A stretch of 64,000 bases of DNA from the NCBI RefSeq assembly GCF_030252325.1, contig NZ_CP126981.1, positions 310,001 through 374,000 on the forward strand. The letters are read 5' to 3'. A program made the position numbers and the translations under genes. The notes beneath the pieces were generated by a model that was given only the letters and a program-made list of their open reading frames with translations, did no database searches and was not told where the DNA came from. The DNA is from Candidatus Mycobacterium wuenschmannii. GTDB lineage: Bacteria; Actinomycetota; Actinomycetes; Mycobacteriales; Mycobacteriaceae. Within the stretch, counting starts at the first letter, position 1, and every line of letters starts with the position of its first letter. This document shows, piece by piece, positions 16,821 to 29,876 of the stretch.

Positions 16821-17402
16821 ATGGCTCGGCAGCACGCCCACTCGGCGCAACCGCGTTCGGACTCGCCGCTCGTCGTCAACGTGTCACGGTTGGGCCGCCG
16901 ACCCGGAGCCATGTTCCCGCTGCAGCAGACCGTGGCGAACCCCGCCCGAATCGGCCTGGACATGGTCGGCATCGCGGCGGACGAGCCGCTGGACCTCGAC
17001 CTGCGGGTCGAGTCGGTGTCCGAAGGAGTGCTGGTCAGCGGCACGGTGTCGGCGACGCTCACCGGCGAATGTTCGCGCTGCCTCACGTCATTCAGCGAAC
17101 CCATCGAGGTCGACATCACCGAGCTGTTCGCCTACCCGGACAGCCTGACCGAAGCCACCACCGAGGAAGACGAGGTCGGCCGGGTCATGGGCGACACCGT
17201 TGACCTGGAGCAACCGATCATCGACGCCGTCGGCCTCGACCTGCCGTTCTCGCCGCTCTGCCAGGACGACTGCCCGGGGTTGTGCGCCACCTGCGGGGTC
17301 GCTATGGCCACCGCCGAGCCGGGTCACCACCACGACGAGATCGACCCGCGCTGGGCGAAACTCACGACGATCCTGGATAGCGACGGATCTCGAGATGAGT
17401 GA
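16821..17402 (+). CDS. DUF177 (YceD-like) protein
   Basis: A 193-residue protein with two cysteine pairs: ECSRC in the middle and [13 protein letters not shown] near residue 155, likely a zinc site. This is the DUF177 family, found beside rpmF in many bacteria and linked to 23S rRNA or ribosome metabolism; its role in mycobacteria is not settled. Here it runs into rnc with an 8-base overlap, so it heads the rnc-mutM transcript. The ATG at 16821 is chosen because a TAGAAT -10 box lies seven bases upstream; the frame is open further but without family sequence. Confidence 0.85.
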   Translation: MARQHAHSAQPRSDSPLVVNVSRLGRRPGAMFPLQQTVANPARIGLDMVGIAADEPLDLDLRVESVSEGVLVSGTVSATLTGECSRCLTSFSEPIEVDITELFAYPDSLTEATTEEDEVGRVMGDTVDLEQPIIDAVGLDLPFSPLCQDDCPGLCATCGVAMATAEPGHHHDEIDPRWAKLTTILDSDGSRDE

Positions 17403-18093
17403 GCTGCTCGACGCGCTCGAGGTCGATCTGCCCGACGAGCTGCTGACCTTGGCGCTGACCCATCGCAGCTACGCCTACGAGCACGGCGGCCTGCCTACCA
17501 ACGAGCGACTCGAATTCCTCGGCGACGCCGTGCTCGGTCTGACCGTGACCGACGAGCTGTTCCACCGGCACCCGGAGCGTCCGGAAAGTGACCTGGCCAA
17601 GATGCGGGCCGGCGTGGTCAACACCCAGGCGCTGGCCGAAGTCGCGCGGTCGCTGACCGATCAGGGACTCGGCGCCCATCTCCTGCTGGGTCGCGGCGAA
17701 CTGAAGTCCGGGGGCACCGACAAATCCAGCATTCTCGCCGACAGTCTCGAATCATTGCTCGGCGCAATCTATTTGCATCAGGGCATCGAGGCCGCCCGCC
17801 GCGTCATCCTGCGACTGTTCAGCGAGTTACTGGAAGCCGGTGGGCTGCTGGACTGGAAGACCAGCCTGCAGGAGTTGGCCGCGGCCCGCGGCCTGGGCGC
17901 GGTGTCGTACCGGGTGACCGCCACCGGGCCCGACCACAAGCGCGAGTTCACCGCCGTCGTGGTGGTGCGCGCCACCGAGTACGGATCCGGAATCGGCCGA
18001 ACCAAGAAAGAAGCCGAGCAGAAGGCGGCCGAAAAGGCTTGCGAGGCACTGGATCAACTCGACGGTGCCGTGCCTGGAGAAAACGCCGGCTAG
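17395..18093 (+). CDS. rnc: Ribonuclease III
   Basis: A 232-residue double-strand-specific endoribonuclease that processes rRNA precursors and structured mRNA. The signature [14 protein letters not shown] supplies catalytic Glu40 and Asp44; the second acidic cluster is in the [18 protein letters not shown] segment. A double-stranded RNA-binding domain occupies about 155-225 ([20 protein letters not shown]). The ATG overlaps the DUF177 stop by eight bases, and mutM starts on the base after the rnc stop, so the three are one operon. Confidence 0.95.
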   Translation: MSELLDALEVDLPDELLTLALTHRSYAYEHGGLPTNERLEFLGDAVLGLTVTDELFHRHPERPESDLAKMRAGVVNTQALAEVARSLTDQGLGAHLLLGRGELKSGGTDKSSILADSLESLLGAIYLHQGIEAARRVILRLFSELLEAGGLLDWKTSLQELAAARGLGAVSYRVTATGPDHKREFTAVVVVRATEYGSGIGRTKKEAEQKAAEKACEALDQLDGAVPGENAG

Positions 18094-18954
18094 ATGCCCG
18101 AACTACCCGAGGTCGAGGTGGTGCGGCGCGGCCTGCAGGCACACGTGGTCGGCAAGACGATCACCGCCGTCCGCGTCCATCACCCGCGCGCCGTCCGCCG
18201 GCACGAAGCCGGCCCCGCCGACCTGACGGCGCGACTGCTCGATGCCCGCATCACCGGAAGCGATCGGCGCGGCAAGTATCTGTGGCTGACCCTCGACGCC
18301 CCCAGCGGCGACGAGCAGGCGCTGGTCGTACACCTCGGGATGAGCGGACAGATGCTGCTCGGGGACGTGCCCAACGCGGGGCATCTGCGCATCGCCGCAC
18401 TGCTCGACGACGGAACCACGCTCAGCTTCGTCGACCAGCGGACGTTCGGCGGCTGGCTACTCGCCGACCTCGTCACCGTCGACGGCAGCGCGGTCCCGGT
18501 GCCCGTCGCGCACATCGCACGCGACCCGCTGGATCCACGATTCGACGTCGACGCGGTGATAAAGACGTTGCGGCGCAAGCACTCTGAGATCAAACGCCAG
18601 CTGCTGGACCAGACCGTGGTGTCGGGCGTCGGCAATATCTACGCCGACGAATCGTTGTGGCGCGCCAAGATCAACGGAGCCCGGCTGGCCGAGAAGCTGA
18701 CCCGCCCACAGCTCACGGCGCTACTCGAAGCCGCCGCCGAGGTGATGCGCGATGCCCTGGCGCAGGGCGGGACGTCGTTCGACTCGTTGTACGTCAACGT
18801 CAACGGGCAGTCCGGTTACTTCGACCGCTCGCTGAATGTGTATGGCCGCGAAGGCAAACCGTGCAAGCGTTGCGGCGCGGTGATCCGGCGGGACAAGTTC
18901 ATGAACCGCTCGTCGTTCTACTGCCCGCGCTGCCAGCCCCGGCCGCGAAGCTGA
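18094..18954 (+). CDS. mutM: Formamidopyrimidine-DNA glycosylase
   Basis: A 286-residue base-excision repair enzyme that removes 8-oxoguanine and Fapy lesions. The N-terminal [14 protein letters not shown] gives the catalytic Pro2 and Glu3; the beta-hairpin lysine is in RRGKYLWL; the helix-two-turn-helix is in [17 protein letters not shown]; and the C-terminal zinc finger is CKRCG followed by YCPRC. All catalytic and metal residues are intact. It starts directly after rnc. Confidence 0.96.
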   Translation: MPELPEVEVVRRGLQAHVVGKTITAVRVHHPRAVRRHEAGPADLTARLLDARITGSDRRGKYLWLTLDAPSGDEQALVVHLGMSGQMLLGDVPNAGHLRIAALLDDGTTLSFVDQRTFGGWLLADLVTVDGSAVPVPVAHIARDPLDPRFDVDAVIKTLRRKHSEIKRQLLDQTVVSGVGNIYADESLWRAKINGARLAEKLTRPQLTALLEAAAEVMRDALAQGGTSFDSLYVNVNGQSGYFDRSLNVYGREGKPCKRCGAVIRRDKFMNRSSFYCPRCQPRPRS

Positions 18955-18963
18955 CGCCGCTGG

Positions 18964-19026
18964 GAGTTGACTCTGCGTCCACGGCGCGAAAGTGCGAGTG
19001 TCACGCGCCCTGAGCGCAGACTCAAC
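18964..19026. repeat. Nested palindromic intergenic element between mutM and osmC
   Basis: Outer arms GTTGACTCTGCG (18966-18977) and CGCAGACTCAAC (19015-19026) pair at 11 of 12 positions; inside, GGCGCG (18983-18988) pairs perfectly with CGCGCC (19004-19009). The whole would form one long stem-loop or cruciform. It may terminate mutM transcription or be a dispersed palindromic repeat. Confidence 0.6.
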
Positions 19027-19045
19027 GAACCGGTAGAAATGAACC

Positions 19046-19459
19046 ATGACTGATCTGTGGGTCGAGCGCACCGGGACGCGGCGCTACACCGGCCATAGCT
19101 CGCGGGGCGCGGAGGTGCTGGTCGGCTCCGACGACGTCGAGGGCGTGTTCACCCCGGGCGAGCTGATGAAGATCGCGCTCGCGGCGTGCAGCGGCATGTC
19201 GAGCGACGCGCCGCTGGCCCGTCGGCTCGGCGACGACTACCGGGCGACCGTCCGGGTGTCCGGCGACGCCGACCGCGAGCAGGAGGTCTATCCGCTGCTC
19301 GAAGAGAAGTTGGAGATCGACCTCTCGGGCCTCGACGACGCCGAGAAGGCCCGCGTACTCACGGTGGTCCGGCGCGCCGTCGACCAGGTGTGCACGGTGG
19401 GACGAACGCTGAAGGCCGGAACGACGGTCGACTTCCGGGTCGTCGATGTCGGACGGTGA
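19046..19459 (+). CDS. OsmC-family protein
   Basis: A 137-residue protein of the OsmC/Ohr fold. The cysteine in [18 protein letters not shown] is at the usual helix position for a peroxidatic cysteine, and a second cysteine follows in [14 protein letters not shown]. Relatives reduce organic hydroperoxides; this subfamily is uncharacterised. The ATG follows a TAGAAA box (19034-19039) by six bases, suggesting a leaderless transcript. It overlaps acyP by 14 bases. Confidence 0.85.
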   Translation: MTDLWVERTGTRRYTGHSSRGAEVLVGSDDVEGVFTPGELMKIALAACSGMSSDAPLARRLGDDYRATVRVSGDADREQEVYPLLEEKLEIDLSGLDDAEKARVLTVVRRAVDQVCTVGRTLKAGTTVDFRVVDVGR

Positions 19460-19730
19460 GGACGTCCGGCTCACCGCCTGGGTGCACGGCCACGTGCAGG
19501 GTGTCGGCTTTCGTTGGTGGACCCGATCCCGGGCGCTGGAGTTGGGGCTGACCGGCTACGCCTCCAACCGGCCCGACGGGCGGGTGCTGGTCGTCGCGCA
19601 GGGTTCGCGTGACGCCTGTGAACAGCTGTTGCTCCTGTTACAGGGTGGAAAAACGCCGGGCCGTGTCGACAATGTTGTGGCCGATTGGTCGCCGCGCGGC
19701 GAAGCCATCAGTGGCTTTGAGGAGCGGTAG
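19446..19730 (+). CDS. acyP: Acylphosphatase
   Basis: A 94-residue enzyme that hydrolyses carboxyl-phosphate bonds. The signature [15 protein letters not shown] gives the phosphate-binding loop with Arg23, and [11 protein letters not shown] gives the catalytic Asn41. Length is typical. It begins inside the end of the osmC-like gene and ends 11 bases before smc, the arrangement seen in M. tuberculosis. Confidence 0.94.
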   Translation: MSDGEDVRLTAWVHGHVQGVGFRWWTRSRALELGLTGYASNRPDGRVLVVAQGSRDACEQLLLLLQGGKTPGRVDNVVADWSPRGEAISGFEER

Positions 19731-19733
19731 TCT
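19728..19733 (+). promoter_or_regulatory. -10 box for a leaderless smc transcript
   Basis: TAGTCT overlaps the acyP stop codon and lies eight bases before the smc GTG. No Shine-Dalgarno sequence precedes that GTG. Read-through from acyP is also possible. Confidence 0.45.
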
Positions 19734-19741
19734 GGCTCGCC

Positions 19742-22700
19742 GTGTACCTCAAGAGTCTGACGCTGAAGGGCTTCAAGTCCTTCGCTTCGCCGACGACTCT
19801 GCGGTTCGAGCCCGGCATCACCGCAGTGGTGGGCCCGAACGGGTCGGGCAAGTCCAACGTCGTCGACGCCCTGGCCTGGGTGATGGGGGAGCAGGGCGCC
19901 AAGACGCTGCGCGGCGGCAAGATGGAAGACGTCATCTTCGCCGGCACCTCGTCGCGAGCGCCGCTGGGCCGTGCCGAGGTCACCGTCACCATCGACAACT
20001 CCGACAATGCGCTGCCGATCGAGTACTCCGAGGTGTCGATCACCCGCCGGATGTTCCGCGACGGCGCCAGCGAGTATGAAATCAACGGCAGCAGTTGCCG
20101 TTTGATGGACGTGCAGGAGCTGCTGAGCGACTCCGGAATCGGCCGCGAGATGCACGTCATCGTCGGGCAGGGCAAGCTCAACGAAATCCTGGAATCCCGG
20201 CCGGAGGACCGCCGGGCGTTCATCGAGGAAGCCGCTGGTGTGCTCAAGCACCGCAAGCGCAAAGAGAAGGCGGTCCGCAAGCTCGAGTCGATGTCGGCCA
20301 ACCTGGCCCGGCTGACCGACCTGACCACCGAACTGCGGCGCCAGCTCAAACCCCTTGGCCGACAAGCCGAGGTGGCCCGCCGTGCCCAGAGTATCCAGGC
20401 CGACTTGCGCGACGCCCGGTTGCGGCTGGCCGCCGACGACGTCGTCACCCGGCAGTCCGAGCTGAACAACACCAACCATGCCGAGGCGACGCTGCGCCGC
20501 GAGCACGACGAGGCGTCGGCCCGGATGGCGGTCGCGTCGGAGGAACTGGCCGCCCACGAGACGGCGTTGACGGCGCTGTCCGACCGGGCCGAGTCGGCCC
20601 AGCAGACGTGGTTTCGGTTGTCCGCCTTGGCCGAACGGGTCGGCGCGACCGTCCGCATCGCCAGCGAACGGGCGCAGCACTTCGACGACGTAGAGACCGC
20701 GGCGACCGGTGGGCCCGACCCCGACGCGCTAGAGGCCGAGGCCGAGCAGGTGGCCGCCGCCGAACAGCAGCTGCTCGCCGAGCTCGACGGCACCCGCACC
20801 CGGCTGGACGCCGCCCGTGCCGAGCTCGCCGACCGTGAGCGTGCCGCCACCGAGGCCGAGCAGGCCCATCTGGCTGCGGTTCAGGCCGAGGCCGACCGCC
20901 GGGAAGGCTTGGCCCGGCTGGCCGGCCAGGTCGAGACCATGCGGGCACGGGTCGAGTCGATCGACGACAGCGTCGTCAAACTCTCCGAGCGCATCGAGGA
21001 GGCCGCCGCGCGCGCCCAGCATGCGAAGGCCGAGTTCGAGACCGTGCAGGGCAAGGTCGGCGAGCTGGACCAGGGCGAGGTCGGGCTCGACGAGCATCAC
21101 GACCGCACGGTCGCAGCGTTGCGGCTCGCCGACGAGCGGGTCACCGAACTGCAGTCCGCCGAGCGCGGTGCCGAACGCCAGGTCGCGTCGCTGCGGGCGC
21201 GGATCGACGCGCTGGCCGTCGGCCTCGAGCGTCGTGACGGCGCCGCCTGGTTGACTCAAAACCACGGGAGCACAGGCTTTCTCGGCTCGATCGCCAAGCT
21301 CGTCCGGGTCCAGTCCGGCTACGAGGCGGCGCTGGCGGCGGTGCTCGGCTCCGCGGCCGACGCCCTGGCAGCGGAGAACTTCAGCGCGGCCGCGGACGCG
21401 GTCTCCGCGCTGAAACAGGCCGACGGCGGCCGGGCCGCGATTGTGCTCAGCGACTGGCCCGCCGAGGAGTCCTCGACGCCGGTCGCGCTGCCCGATGGCG
21501 CCCGCTGGGCGCTGGACCTGGTCGAAGCGCCGGGCAGGTTACGGGGCGCGATGGTCGCGATGTTGTCGCGCGTCGCAGTGGTCGGCAGCCTGCACGAGGC
21601 GATGAATCTCGTTGCCGCACAGCCACAACTGCGTGCGGTCACCCGCGACGGCGATCTGGTCGGCGCGGGCTGGATCAACGGCGGGTCGGATCGCAAGCCG
21701 TCGACGTTGGAGATCACCTCCGAAATCGCCAAGGCGCGAAGCGAACTCGCGGCGGCCGAGACGCAGACCAACGAACTGGGCGCCGCGCTGTCCGGAGCGA
21801 TGAGCGAGCAGACCGCCCGTCAGGACTCCGCCGAGCAGGCGCTGGCGGCGCTCAACGAATCCGACGCCGCGATCTCGGCGATCTACGAGCAACTCGGCCG
21901 GCTGGGTCAGGACGCCCGCGCCGCTGACGAGGAATGGCACCGGCTGACGCGTCAGCGTGAGGAGTTGGAGGCCAGTCGCGCCGCAACCCTCGGTGAGCTC
22001 GGCGAACTCGAAACCCGGCTGGGCAATGTCGAACAGCCGCAGAACCTCGTGAGCGAGCCCAATCACGGCGAGGTCCGCCAGCAGATCGCCGCCGCCGCCG
22101 AGACCGCGCGCGGCGTCGAGGTGGAAGCCCGACTGGCGGTCCGTACCGCCGAGGAACGCGCGAATGCCGTTCGTGGGAAAGCGGATTCGCTGCGTCGCGC
22201 AGCCGTCGCGGAGCGCGAGGCGCGGGTGCGCGCACAGCAGGCCCGGGCCGCACGTCAGCGTGCCGCCGAGATTGCCGCTGCGGTCGCCGATGCGGGCCGG
22301 CTGCTGGCGAGTCGGCTGGGCCAGGTCGTTGCGTCCGCATCGCAGAACCGCGACGTGCTGGCGACCGAGCGCCAGCAGCGCTCGGTCGCGATGGTGGCGG
22401 TCCGTGACGAGGTCAACACGCTGGGCACCCGGATCGGGGTCCTCACCGAGTCGCTGCACCGCGACGAGGTCGCCAAAGCCCAAGCGGCGCTTCGCATCGA
22501 GCAGCTAGAGCAGATGGTTCTCGAGCAGTTCGGCATGACGCCGGATGTGCTGGTCGCCGAGTACGGCCCGCAGGTCACCCTGCCGCCGTCGGAGCTGGAG
22601 ATGGCCGAGTACGAGCAGGCCCGCGAGCGCGGCGAGCAGGTGACGGCGCCGGCTCCGTTGCCCTTCGACCGGCCCACCCAGGAGCGTCGGGCCAAGCGTG

Positions 22701-23347
22701 CCGAGCGCGAACTGGCCGAGTTGGGTCGGGTCAACCCGTTGGCACTCGAGGAGTTCGCCGCGCTCGAGGAGCGCTTCAACTTCCTGTCCACCCAACTCGA
22801 GGACGTGAAGGCCGCGCGCAAGGACCTGCTGGACGTCGTTGCCGAGGTCGACGCTCGCATCCTGCAGGTGTTCACCGAGGCCTACGTCGACGTAGAACGA
22901 GAATTCCAGGGAGTTTTCGCGTCGCTGTTCCCCGGCGGCGAGGGTCGGCTGCTGCTCACCAACCCCGACGACATGCTCACCACCGGCATCGAAGTCGAGG
23001 CGCGTCCGCCCGGCAAGAAGGTCAAGCGGCTGTCCCTGTTGTCCGGTGGCGAGAAGTCGCTGACCGCGGTGGCGATGCTGGTGGCTATCTTCCGCGCCCG
23101 CCCGTCGCCGTTCTACATCATGGACGAGGTCGAGGCGGCGCTCGACGACACCAACCTGCGCCGGCTGATCGGCCTGTTCGAGCTGCTGCGGGCCAAATCA
23201 CAGTTGATCGTCATCACCCACCAGAAGCCGACCATGGAGGTCGCTGACTCGCTGTACGGCGTGACGATGCGCGACGACGGCATCACCACGGTGATCTCTC
23301 AGCGGATGCGCGGTCAGCAGGTCAACGAGCTGGTCACGACTACTTAA
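19742..23347 (+). CDS. smc: Chromosome segregation/condensation ATPase SMC
   Basis: A 1201-residue SMC protein. The N-terminal ATPase half has Walker [10 protein letters not shown] (31-39); two long coiled-coil arms rich in Ala/Glu/Arg flank a hinge at about 500-680 that includes [20 protein letters not shown]; the C-terminal half has the ABC signature [13 protein letters not shown] and Walker [14 protein letters not shown]. With ScpA/ScpB, encoded elsewhere, it forms condensin, which compacts and resolves the nucleoid. GTG start. It is followed by ftsY after 12 bases, a conserved pairing. Confidence 0.97.
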   Translation: MYLKSLTLKGFKSFASPTTLRFEPGITAVVGPNGSGKSNVVDALAWVMGEQGAKTLRGGKMEDVIFAGTSSRAPLGRAEVTVTIDNSDNALPIEYSEVSITRRMFRDGASEYEINGSSCRLMDVQELLSDSGIGREMHVIVGQGKLNEILESRPEDRRAFIEEAAGVLKHRKRKEKAVRKLESMSANLARLTDLTTELRRQLKPLGRQAEVARRAQSIQADLRDARLRLAADDVVTRQSELNNTNHAEATLRREHDEASARMAVASEELAAHETALTALSDRAESAQQTWFRLSALAERVGATVRIASERAQHFDDVETAATGGPDPDALEAEAEQVAAAEQQLLAELDGTRTRLDAARAELADRERAATEAEQAHLAAVQAEADRREGLARLAGQVETMRARVESIDDSVVKLSERIEEAAARAQHAKAEFETVQGKVGELDQGEVGLDEHHDRTVAALRLADERVTELQSAERGAERQVASLRARIDALAVGLERRDGAAWLTQNHGSTGFLGSIAKLVRVQSGYEAALAAVLGSAADALAAENFSAAADAVSALKQADGGRAAIVLSDWPAEESSTPVALPDGARWALDLVEAPGRLRGAMVAMLSRVAVVGSLHEAMNLVAAQPQLRAVTRDGDLVGAGWINGGSDRKPSTLEITSEIAKARSELAAAETQTNELGAALSGAMSEQTARQDSAEQALAALNESDAAISAIYEQLGRLGQDARAADEEWHRLTRQREELEASRAATLGELGELETRLGNVEQPQNLVSEPNHGEVRQQIAAAAETARGVEVEARLAVRTAEERANAVRGKADSLRRAAVAEREARVRAQQARAARQRAAEIAAAVADAGRLLASRLGQVVASASQNRDVLATERQQRSVAMVAVRDEVNTLGTRIGVLTESLHRDEVAKAQAALRIEQLEQMVLEQFGMTPDVLVAEYGPQVTLPPSELEMAEYEQARERGEQVTAPAPLPFDRPTQERRAKRAERELAELGRVNPLALEEFAALEERFNFLSTQLEDVKAARKDLLDVVAEVDARILQVFTEAYVDVEREFQGVFASLFPGGEGRLLLTNPDDMLTTGIEVEARPPGKKVKRLSLLSGGEKSLTAVAMLVAIFRARPSPFYIMDEVEAALDDTNLRRLIGLFELLRAKSQLIVITHQKPTMEVADSLYGVTMRDDGITTVISQRMRGQQVNELVTTT

Positions 23348-23359
23348 GCGAGGAATACG

Positions 23360-24655
23360 TTGCCGCAAGCCATCTGGATCGCGATTGCGGCCGTCGCCGC
23401 ACTGATCGTTATCGCAGTCCTGGTATGGGGACTGGTGCGGTACCGGCGACGGCAGATCAGTCTCTCGGCGGGCGAGCAGACACCGACGCTCGATCGCTCC
23501 GGCGGATACACCGCATCGTCGGGAATCACGTTCAGCCGCACCGAGACTCCCGAGCGCATCGACACCACGGGACTACCGAGCGTCGGCGACGACGCGGCGG
23601 CGCCACGTGATGCGCCCAAGCGCACCGTCTCCGACGTTCAACTGCCGCAACCGGATACGGCCGCAGCGCCCGTCGAGCCCGCACCGGCGCCCGAGCCCGA
23701 ACCCGAATCTGAAGCGCCGGTCGTCGATGAGATCGCCCCAACCGAAGGTCGGCTGGAGCGGCTCCGCGGCCGGCTGGCCCGCTCGCAGAACGCGTTGGGC
23801 CGCAGCCTGTTAGGACTCATCGGCGGCGGCGATCTCGACGAAGACTCCTGGGAGCAGGTCGAGGACACGCTGCTGATCGCCGACCTGGGCCCGACCGTGA
23901 CCAGCTCCGTGGTCGCTCAGTTGCGCAGCGAACTCGCCAGCCGCGACGTGCACACCGAAGCGGACGCCCGCGCGGTGCTGCGCGACGTGCTGATCGCTGA
24001 ACTGCAACCGAACCTGGACCGATCGGTGCGCGCGCTGCCGCACGACGACCACCCGTCGGTGCTGCTCGTCGTCGGCGTCAACGGCACCGGAAAGACCACC
24101 ACCGTCGGCAAACTCGCGCGCGTGCTGGTCGCCGATGGCCGTCGCGTCGTGCTGGGGGCCGCCGACACGTTCCGGGCCGCGGCCGCGGACCAGTTGCAGG
24201 CCTGGGCGTCTCGGGTCGGGGCCGAGGTGGTTCGTGGGGCCGAGGGGGCCGACCCCGCCGCGGTGGCCTTCGATGCCGTCGACAAGGGCATCGAGGCGGG
24301 CGCGGACGTTGTCGTGATCGACACCGCGGGCCGGTTGCACACCAAGACCGGGCTGATGGACGAACTGGGCAAGGTCAAACGCGTCGTGAGCCGGCGCGCG
24401 GCCGTCGACGAGGTGCTGCTGGTGCTCGACGCGACGGTGGGTCAGAACGGCCTGGCGCAGGCGCGGGTGTTCGCCGACGTGGTCGAGATCACCGGAGCGG
24501 TGCTGACCAAGCTGGACGGCACGGCCAAGGGCGGCATCGTTTTTCGCGTCCAGCAGGAGCTCGGTGTGCCGGTGAAGCTGGTGGGACTCGGCGAGGGGCC
24601 GGACGACCTGGCTCCCTTCGAGCCCGCCGCTTTCGTCGACGCGCTGTTGGGCTGA
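23360..24655 (+). CDS. ftsY: Signal recognition particle receptor FtsY
   Basis: A 431-residue SRP receptor. Residues 2-25 form a membrane anchor (IWIAIAAVAALIVIAVLVWG), as in other actinobacterial FtsY. An acidic/proline linker (about 60-125) leads to the NG domain: G1 GVNGTGKTTTVGKLA, the G3 DTAGRLHTK, and G4 TKLDGTAKGG. It docks ribosome-SRP complexes at the membrane, partner to ffh at 29877. The start is a TTG with AGGA upstream; no closer ATG or GTG fits the anchor. Confidence 0.95.
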   Translation: MPQAIWIAIAAVAALIVIAVLVWGLVRYRRRQISLSAGEQTPTLDRSGGYTASSGITFSRTETPERIDTTGLPSVGDDAAAPRDAPKRTVSDVQLPQPDTAAAPVEPAPAPEPEPESEAPVVDEIAPTEGRLERLRGRLARSQNALGRSLLGLIGGGDLDEDSWEQVEDTLLIADLGPTVTSSVVAQLRSELASRDVHTEADARAVLRDVLIAELQPNLDRSVRALPHDDHPSVLLVVGVNGTGKTTTVGKLARVLVADGRRVVLGAADTFRAAAADQLQAWASRVGAEVVRGAEGADPAAVAFDAVDKGIEAGADVVVIDTAGRLHTKTGLMDELGKVKRVVSRRAAVDEVLLVLDATVGQNGLAQARVFADVVEITGAVLTKLDGTAKGGIVFRVQQELGVPVKLVGLGEGPDDLAPFEPAAFVDALLG

Positions 24656-24660
24656 GCACT

Positions 24661-24694
24661 GCGCGGCGACCCGCTGCGCCCGGCTTCGCCGCGC
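24661..24694 (+). terminator. Stem-loop after ftsY
   Basis: GCGCGGCG (24661-24668) pairs perfectly with CGCCGCGC (24687-24694) across an 18-base loop. It begins five bases after the ftsY stop and precedes the amtB control region. No U-tract. Confidence 0.5.
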
Positions 24695-24725
24695 TGGCGA
24701 TCCCTGGACTGACGCCGCGGCAGAT

Positions 24726-24741
24726 GTAACACCAACGAAAC
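24726..24741 (+). promoter_or_regulatory. glnR box: GlnR box upstream of amtB
   Basis: GTAAC-ACCAAC-GAAAC matches the actinobacterial GlnR half-box pattern GTnAC-N6-GAAAC exactly. A weaker second copy, GTAAC-AACCTC-TTTGC, lies at 24760-24775. GlnR activates ammonium-uptake genes under nitrogen limitation, which fits the downstream operon. Confidence 0.75.
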
Positions 24742-24843
24742 AGGTCAGCGCCGCGTTTTGTAACAACCTCTTTGCAAGGTTCTCGTGCAGGCCACAGGCA
24801 ATTGTCTGACGGCCGTTCGTGCCTTGACCGGAGGTGAAAGCGA

Positions 24844-26588
<1,745 letters not shown>

Positions 26589-26602
26589 AACCGAATCCGT
26601 CG

Positions 26603-29068
26603 ATGACGACCCCAGAACACGAGGCCGGGGCGGGCAAGATATCTGGGGCGGCAAACGATTTGGCCGCCGCCCGGGAAAAGCTGCTCGCCCGCGGGCCTAC
26701 TGAACTCGACTCAGCTGCCCTGCGCGAGGCGTGGGGCGAGCTGCACGAATTCTGGTTGACGACAAAGGCTTCCGAGATCGGCATCATGCCCGGCAGCGGC
26801 TTCGCCATAGTCGCCACGGGTTCGCTCGGTCGCCGGGAGTTGGTGCCGTACTCGGACCTGGACCTGCTGCTGTTGCACGACGGCATGAACACCGACGCCG
26901 TCGGCGATGTCGCCGATTCGCTCTGGTACCCACTGTGGGACGCCAACATTCGACTCGACCACAGTGTTCGGACCGTCGCGCAGACGCTGAAGGTGGCCAG
27001 CGCGGACGTCTCGGCGTGCCTGGCGATGCTCGACACCCGGCACATCGCCGGCGACGAGGAACTGTCCGGCCGCCTCATCGAGGGCATTCGCCGTCAGTGG
27101 CGGTCGGGTATCCAGTCCATCTTCGGCGAGGTCGTCGACGAGACCCATGCCCGGTGGCGCCGCTTCGGCGAGATCGCGCACCGGGCCGAGCCGGACCTCA
27201 AGTCGGGCCGCGGGGGGGTGCGCGACATCCAACTGCTCGACGCGCTGGCCATCGCCCACCTGACCGACCGGCTGGCCGTGGGCGAAGCCGACGATCCGCT
27301 GGGCTCGCTGACCAGCGCCCATCTGACCCTGCTCAACGTCCGCACCGAACTGCACCGGGTGTCGGGTCGCGGGCATGACCAGGTGCTCGCGCAATTCGCC
27401 GACGAGATCAGCGCCGCCCTGCACATCGGCGATCGATTCGACCTGTCGCGGGTGCTCTCCGACGTCGGTCGCACCATCAGCTACCGCGTCGACGCCGGAC
27501 TGCGGACGGCCTCCAATGCGCTTCCGCGGCGCGGCATGTCGGCGATCCGGCGGCGTCCTCGCCGACCACTCGACGAAGGGGTGGTGGAGTACGCCGGCGA
27601 GATCGTGCTGGCCCGCGACGCCCGCCCGCAGAGCGACCCCGCGCTGCTGATGCGCGTGGCGGCGGCCTCGGCGGTCACCGGGTTGCCGATCGCGGTCTCG
27701 ACGTTGACGCGGTTGGCCGACACCGCGCCGGAGCTGCCGGCCCCGTGGCCGCGCGACGCGCTGGACAACCTGCTCGTCATGCTCAGCGCCGGCCCGGACA
27801 CCATCGCCGTCATCGAGACCCTGGACCGCACCGGGTTGTGGGGCCGGCTCTTCCCGGAGTGGGGAGCGGTGCGCGACCTCCCGCCGCGCGACGTGGTCCA
27901 CATCTGGACCGTCGACCGCCACCTCGCCGAAACCGTCTCACGCGCAAGAATTTTCACTACCCGGGTGACTCGATCCGATTTGTTGATCCTGTCCGCGCTG
28001 CTGCATGACATCGGCAAGGGGCGCGACACCGACCACTGCGTGCTGGGCGCGCAGTTGGCCACCCAGATCGGCACCAGGCTCGGCATGTGGCCGACGGACA
28101 TCGAGATGCTCTCCAAGCTGGTGTTCCACCACCTGCTGCTGGCCAAGGTCGCGATCCGGCAGGACCTCAACGATCCGCAGACGATCTCCTCGGTCTGCGA
28201 CGCGCTCGACGGCGACCCCGTGCTTCTCGACGTACTGCACGCGCTCACCGAGGCCGACTCGCTGGCCACCGGGCCGGGCGTGTGGAGCGATTGGAAGGCC
28301 TCGCTGGTCGGCGATCTGGTGCGGCGCTGCAAGATGGCGATGAACGGCGAAGCGCTGCCGGAAGCCGATCCGCTGGACCCGGACTACATGACGCTGGCCG
28401 CCGATCGCAAGGTGCACGTCGAGTTGCGGCCCGGTTCCGACCGGCGGCTGCACCACGCGGTCGTGATCGCCCCGGACCAGCGCGGCCTGCTGTCCAAAGC
28501 CGCGGGCGTCCTGACGCTGAACTCGCTGCGGGTGCACTCGGCCTCGATCAACGTCCAGGACGGCGTCGCGATCAGCGAATTCGTGGTGTCGCCGACGTTC
28601 GGCAGTCCGCCCGCGTCGGGTCTGCTGCGGCAACAGCTCATCCGTGCGCTGGGTGGGCAGACCGATGTGCTGGACGCGCTGGCGAAGCGGTCCACCGACA
28701 CCAAACCCAGGCCGATCGGCGATGCGCCGACCGCGGTGCCGGTCCACCACCCGTTCGCGCCGCCGCGCATCATGTGGTTCGAGGGCACGCCGGGCCGCCT
28801 GATCATCGAGATCCGGGCCAACGATCGCCCGGGCCTGCTCGCACTGCTCACCGGGGCGCTGGAACGCGCCGGGGTCGACATCGACTGGGCGAAGGTGACC
28901 ACCCGCGGATCGATGGTCGACGACGTGTTCTGCATCGCGCTGCCGGAGCGCAGCGCCGCCTCCAAGGCGACCGGCGAGCCGGGGTCGAGCACCCGGTCGG
29001 CGATCGAACACCACCTCCTGGGGGTGCTCGAGGGAAGCACGGCGCCGGAGCAGCCGGCCGCCGTCTAG
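26603..29068 (+). CDS. glnD: PII uridylyl/adenylyltransferase GlnD
   Basis: An 821-residue bifunctional enzyme that modifies and demodifies PII. Nucleotidyltransferase motif [18 protein letters not shown] (73-90, SDLD at 84-87); HD phosphohydrolase motif [13 protein letters not shown] with His468-Asp469; two C-terminal ACT domains (about 620-690 and 735-800), the glutamine sensors. In actinobacteria it adenylylates rather than uridylylates PII. I start at ATG 26603 (MTTPEHEAG); the frame is open further upstream only inside glnB. It ends on a CTAG shared with the converging hydrolase. Confidence 0.95.
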   Translation: MTTPEHEAGAGKISGAANDLAAAREKLLARGPTELDSAALREAWGELHEFWLTTKASEIGIMPGSGFAIVATGSLGRRELVPYSDLDLLLLHDGMNTDAVGDVADSLWYPLWDANIRLDHSVRTVAQTLKVASADVSACLAMLDTRHIAGDEELSGRLIEGIRRQWRSGIQSIFGEVVDETHARWRRFGEIAHRAEPDLKSGRGGVRDIQLLDALAIAHLTDRLAVGEADDPLGSLTSAHLTLLNVRTELHRVSGRGHDQVLAQFADEISAALHIGDRFDLSRVLSDVGRTISYRVDAGLRTASNALPRRGMSAIRRRPRRPLDEGVVEYAGEIVLARDARPQSDPALLMRVAAASAVTGLPIAVSTLTRLADTAPELPAPWPRDALDNLLVMLSAGPDTIAVIETLDRTGLWGRLFPEWGAVRDLPPRDVVHIWTVDRHLAETVSRARIFTTRVTRSDLLILSALLHDIGKGRDTDHCVLGAQLATQIGTRLGMWPTDIEMLSKLVFHHLLLAKVAIRQDLNDPQTISSVCDALDGDPVLLDVLHALTEADSLATGPGVWSDWKASLVGDLVRRCKMAMNGEALPEADPLDPDYMTLAADRKVHVELRPGSDRRLHHAVVIAPDQRGLLSKAAGVLTLNSLRVHSASINVQDGVAISEFVVSPTFGSPPASGLLRQQLIRALGGQTDVLDALAKRSTDTKPRPIGDAPTAVPVHHPFAPPRIMWFEGTPGRLIIEIRANDRPGLLALLTGALERAGVDIDWAKVTTRGSMVDDVFCIALPERSAASKATGEPGSSTRSAIEHHLLGVLEGSTAPEQPAAV

Positions 29069-29844
29069 CGGGTCGCCCGCAGCCACCCGTCGATGCGCGC
29101 GGCGACGTCCGCCCAGGCCGGCTCCTGCATCATGTTGTGCCCCATGTCGGGAAAGAACTCCGCCTCGGTCCGGTAGGCCCGCGCGGTCGCGTGCACCTCG
29201 GCTTTGGTGACCAGGCCGTCGTCGTCGGCGCCCAGCACCAGGATCGGGGTGCCGACCCGCCCGGTCCGCGCCCGCCGGAACATCGGATCAACCAACGACG
29301 CGCGCACCGGCTCGGATTGCACACGCGCAGCGCAGGATTCGACGATGCTCTCGGGAGTGTGAGCGCTGAACAGATGCTCACGGACCAGCGGCGTGGTGCC
29401 GATGAACCCGGTCAGGTTGCCGACGGGTAACGAGCGCATCGACACCCACGGATGTCGCGTCCAGATCCGCGCCGCCAGACCGAGCACGCCCTGCGGCGGC
29501 ACCGAGGCGACCAGAACGGCCGCCGGTGCGTCGTGGCTCTCGAGGTAGCGCTGGACGACGAACCCACCCAGCGAATGAGCGACCAGCACCGGGCGCCCGC
29601 CCAGGCTCTCGGCGACCGTGCGGACGTCGTCGACGTAGTCGGCCATCGAGCAGAGGTGGAACGGCTTGCCGGCCGGACTGCCGCCGTGGCCCCGCAGGCT
29701 CATCGCCACCGCGCGATAGCCGGCGTCGGCGAAGAAGTCGATGAAGTTGTCCCAACACGACGCCGAATGCCACCCGCCATGCACGAACAGCAGAGGTGTG
29801 GGATGGGCGCTGTCGCAGTGTCCCTTGTCGATCACCTCGAGCAT
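29065..29844 (-). CDS. Alpha/beta-hydrolase
   Basis: A 259-residue hydrolase of the lipase/lysophospholipase-like group. Oxyanion motif [17 protein letters not shown], nucleophile elbow AHSLGG with Ser91, an acid candidate in [11 protein letters not shown] and the histidine in DMGHNMM near 238. Substrate not predictable. It converges with glnD, overlapping by four bases. It is divergent from ffh, with only 32 bases between the starts. Confidence 0.85.
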   Translation of the reverse strand: MLEVIDKGHCDSAHPTPLLFVHGGWHSASCWDNFIDFFADAGYRAVAMSLRGHGGSPAGKPFHLCSMADYVDDVRTVAESLGGRPVLVAHSLGGFVVQRYLESHDAPAAVLVASVPPQGVLGLAARIWTRHPWVSMRSLPVGNLTGFIGTTPLVREHLFSAHTPESIVESCAARVQSEPVRASLVDPMFRRARTGRVGTPILVLGADDDGLVTKAEVHATARAYRTEAEFFPDMGHNMMQEPAWADVAARIDGWLRATR

Positions 29845-29863
29845 GCGTTTATCTTCGCCCCGC

Positions 29864-29869
29864 TAGGCT
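29864..29869 (+). promoter_or_regulatory. -10 box for a leaderless ffh transcript
   Basis: TAGGCT lies seven bases before the ffh GTG; there is no Shine-Dalgarno sequence. The same hexamer precedes dacB2 at nearly the same distance. Confidence 0.55.
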
Positions 29870-29876
29870 GGACCGC

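Noticed and set aside
19556..20850. Two overlapping minus-strand frames inside smc
   Set aside because: Pure antisense of the SMC ATPase head and arm; composition follows smc codon bias.
28087..29430. 447-codon plus-strand frame spanning glnD and the converging hydrolase
   Set aside because: Frame-shifted glnD followed by antisense hydrolase; both real genes are intact with full motifs.
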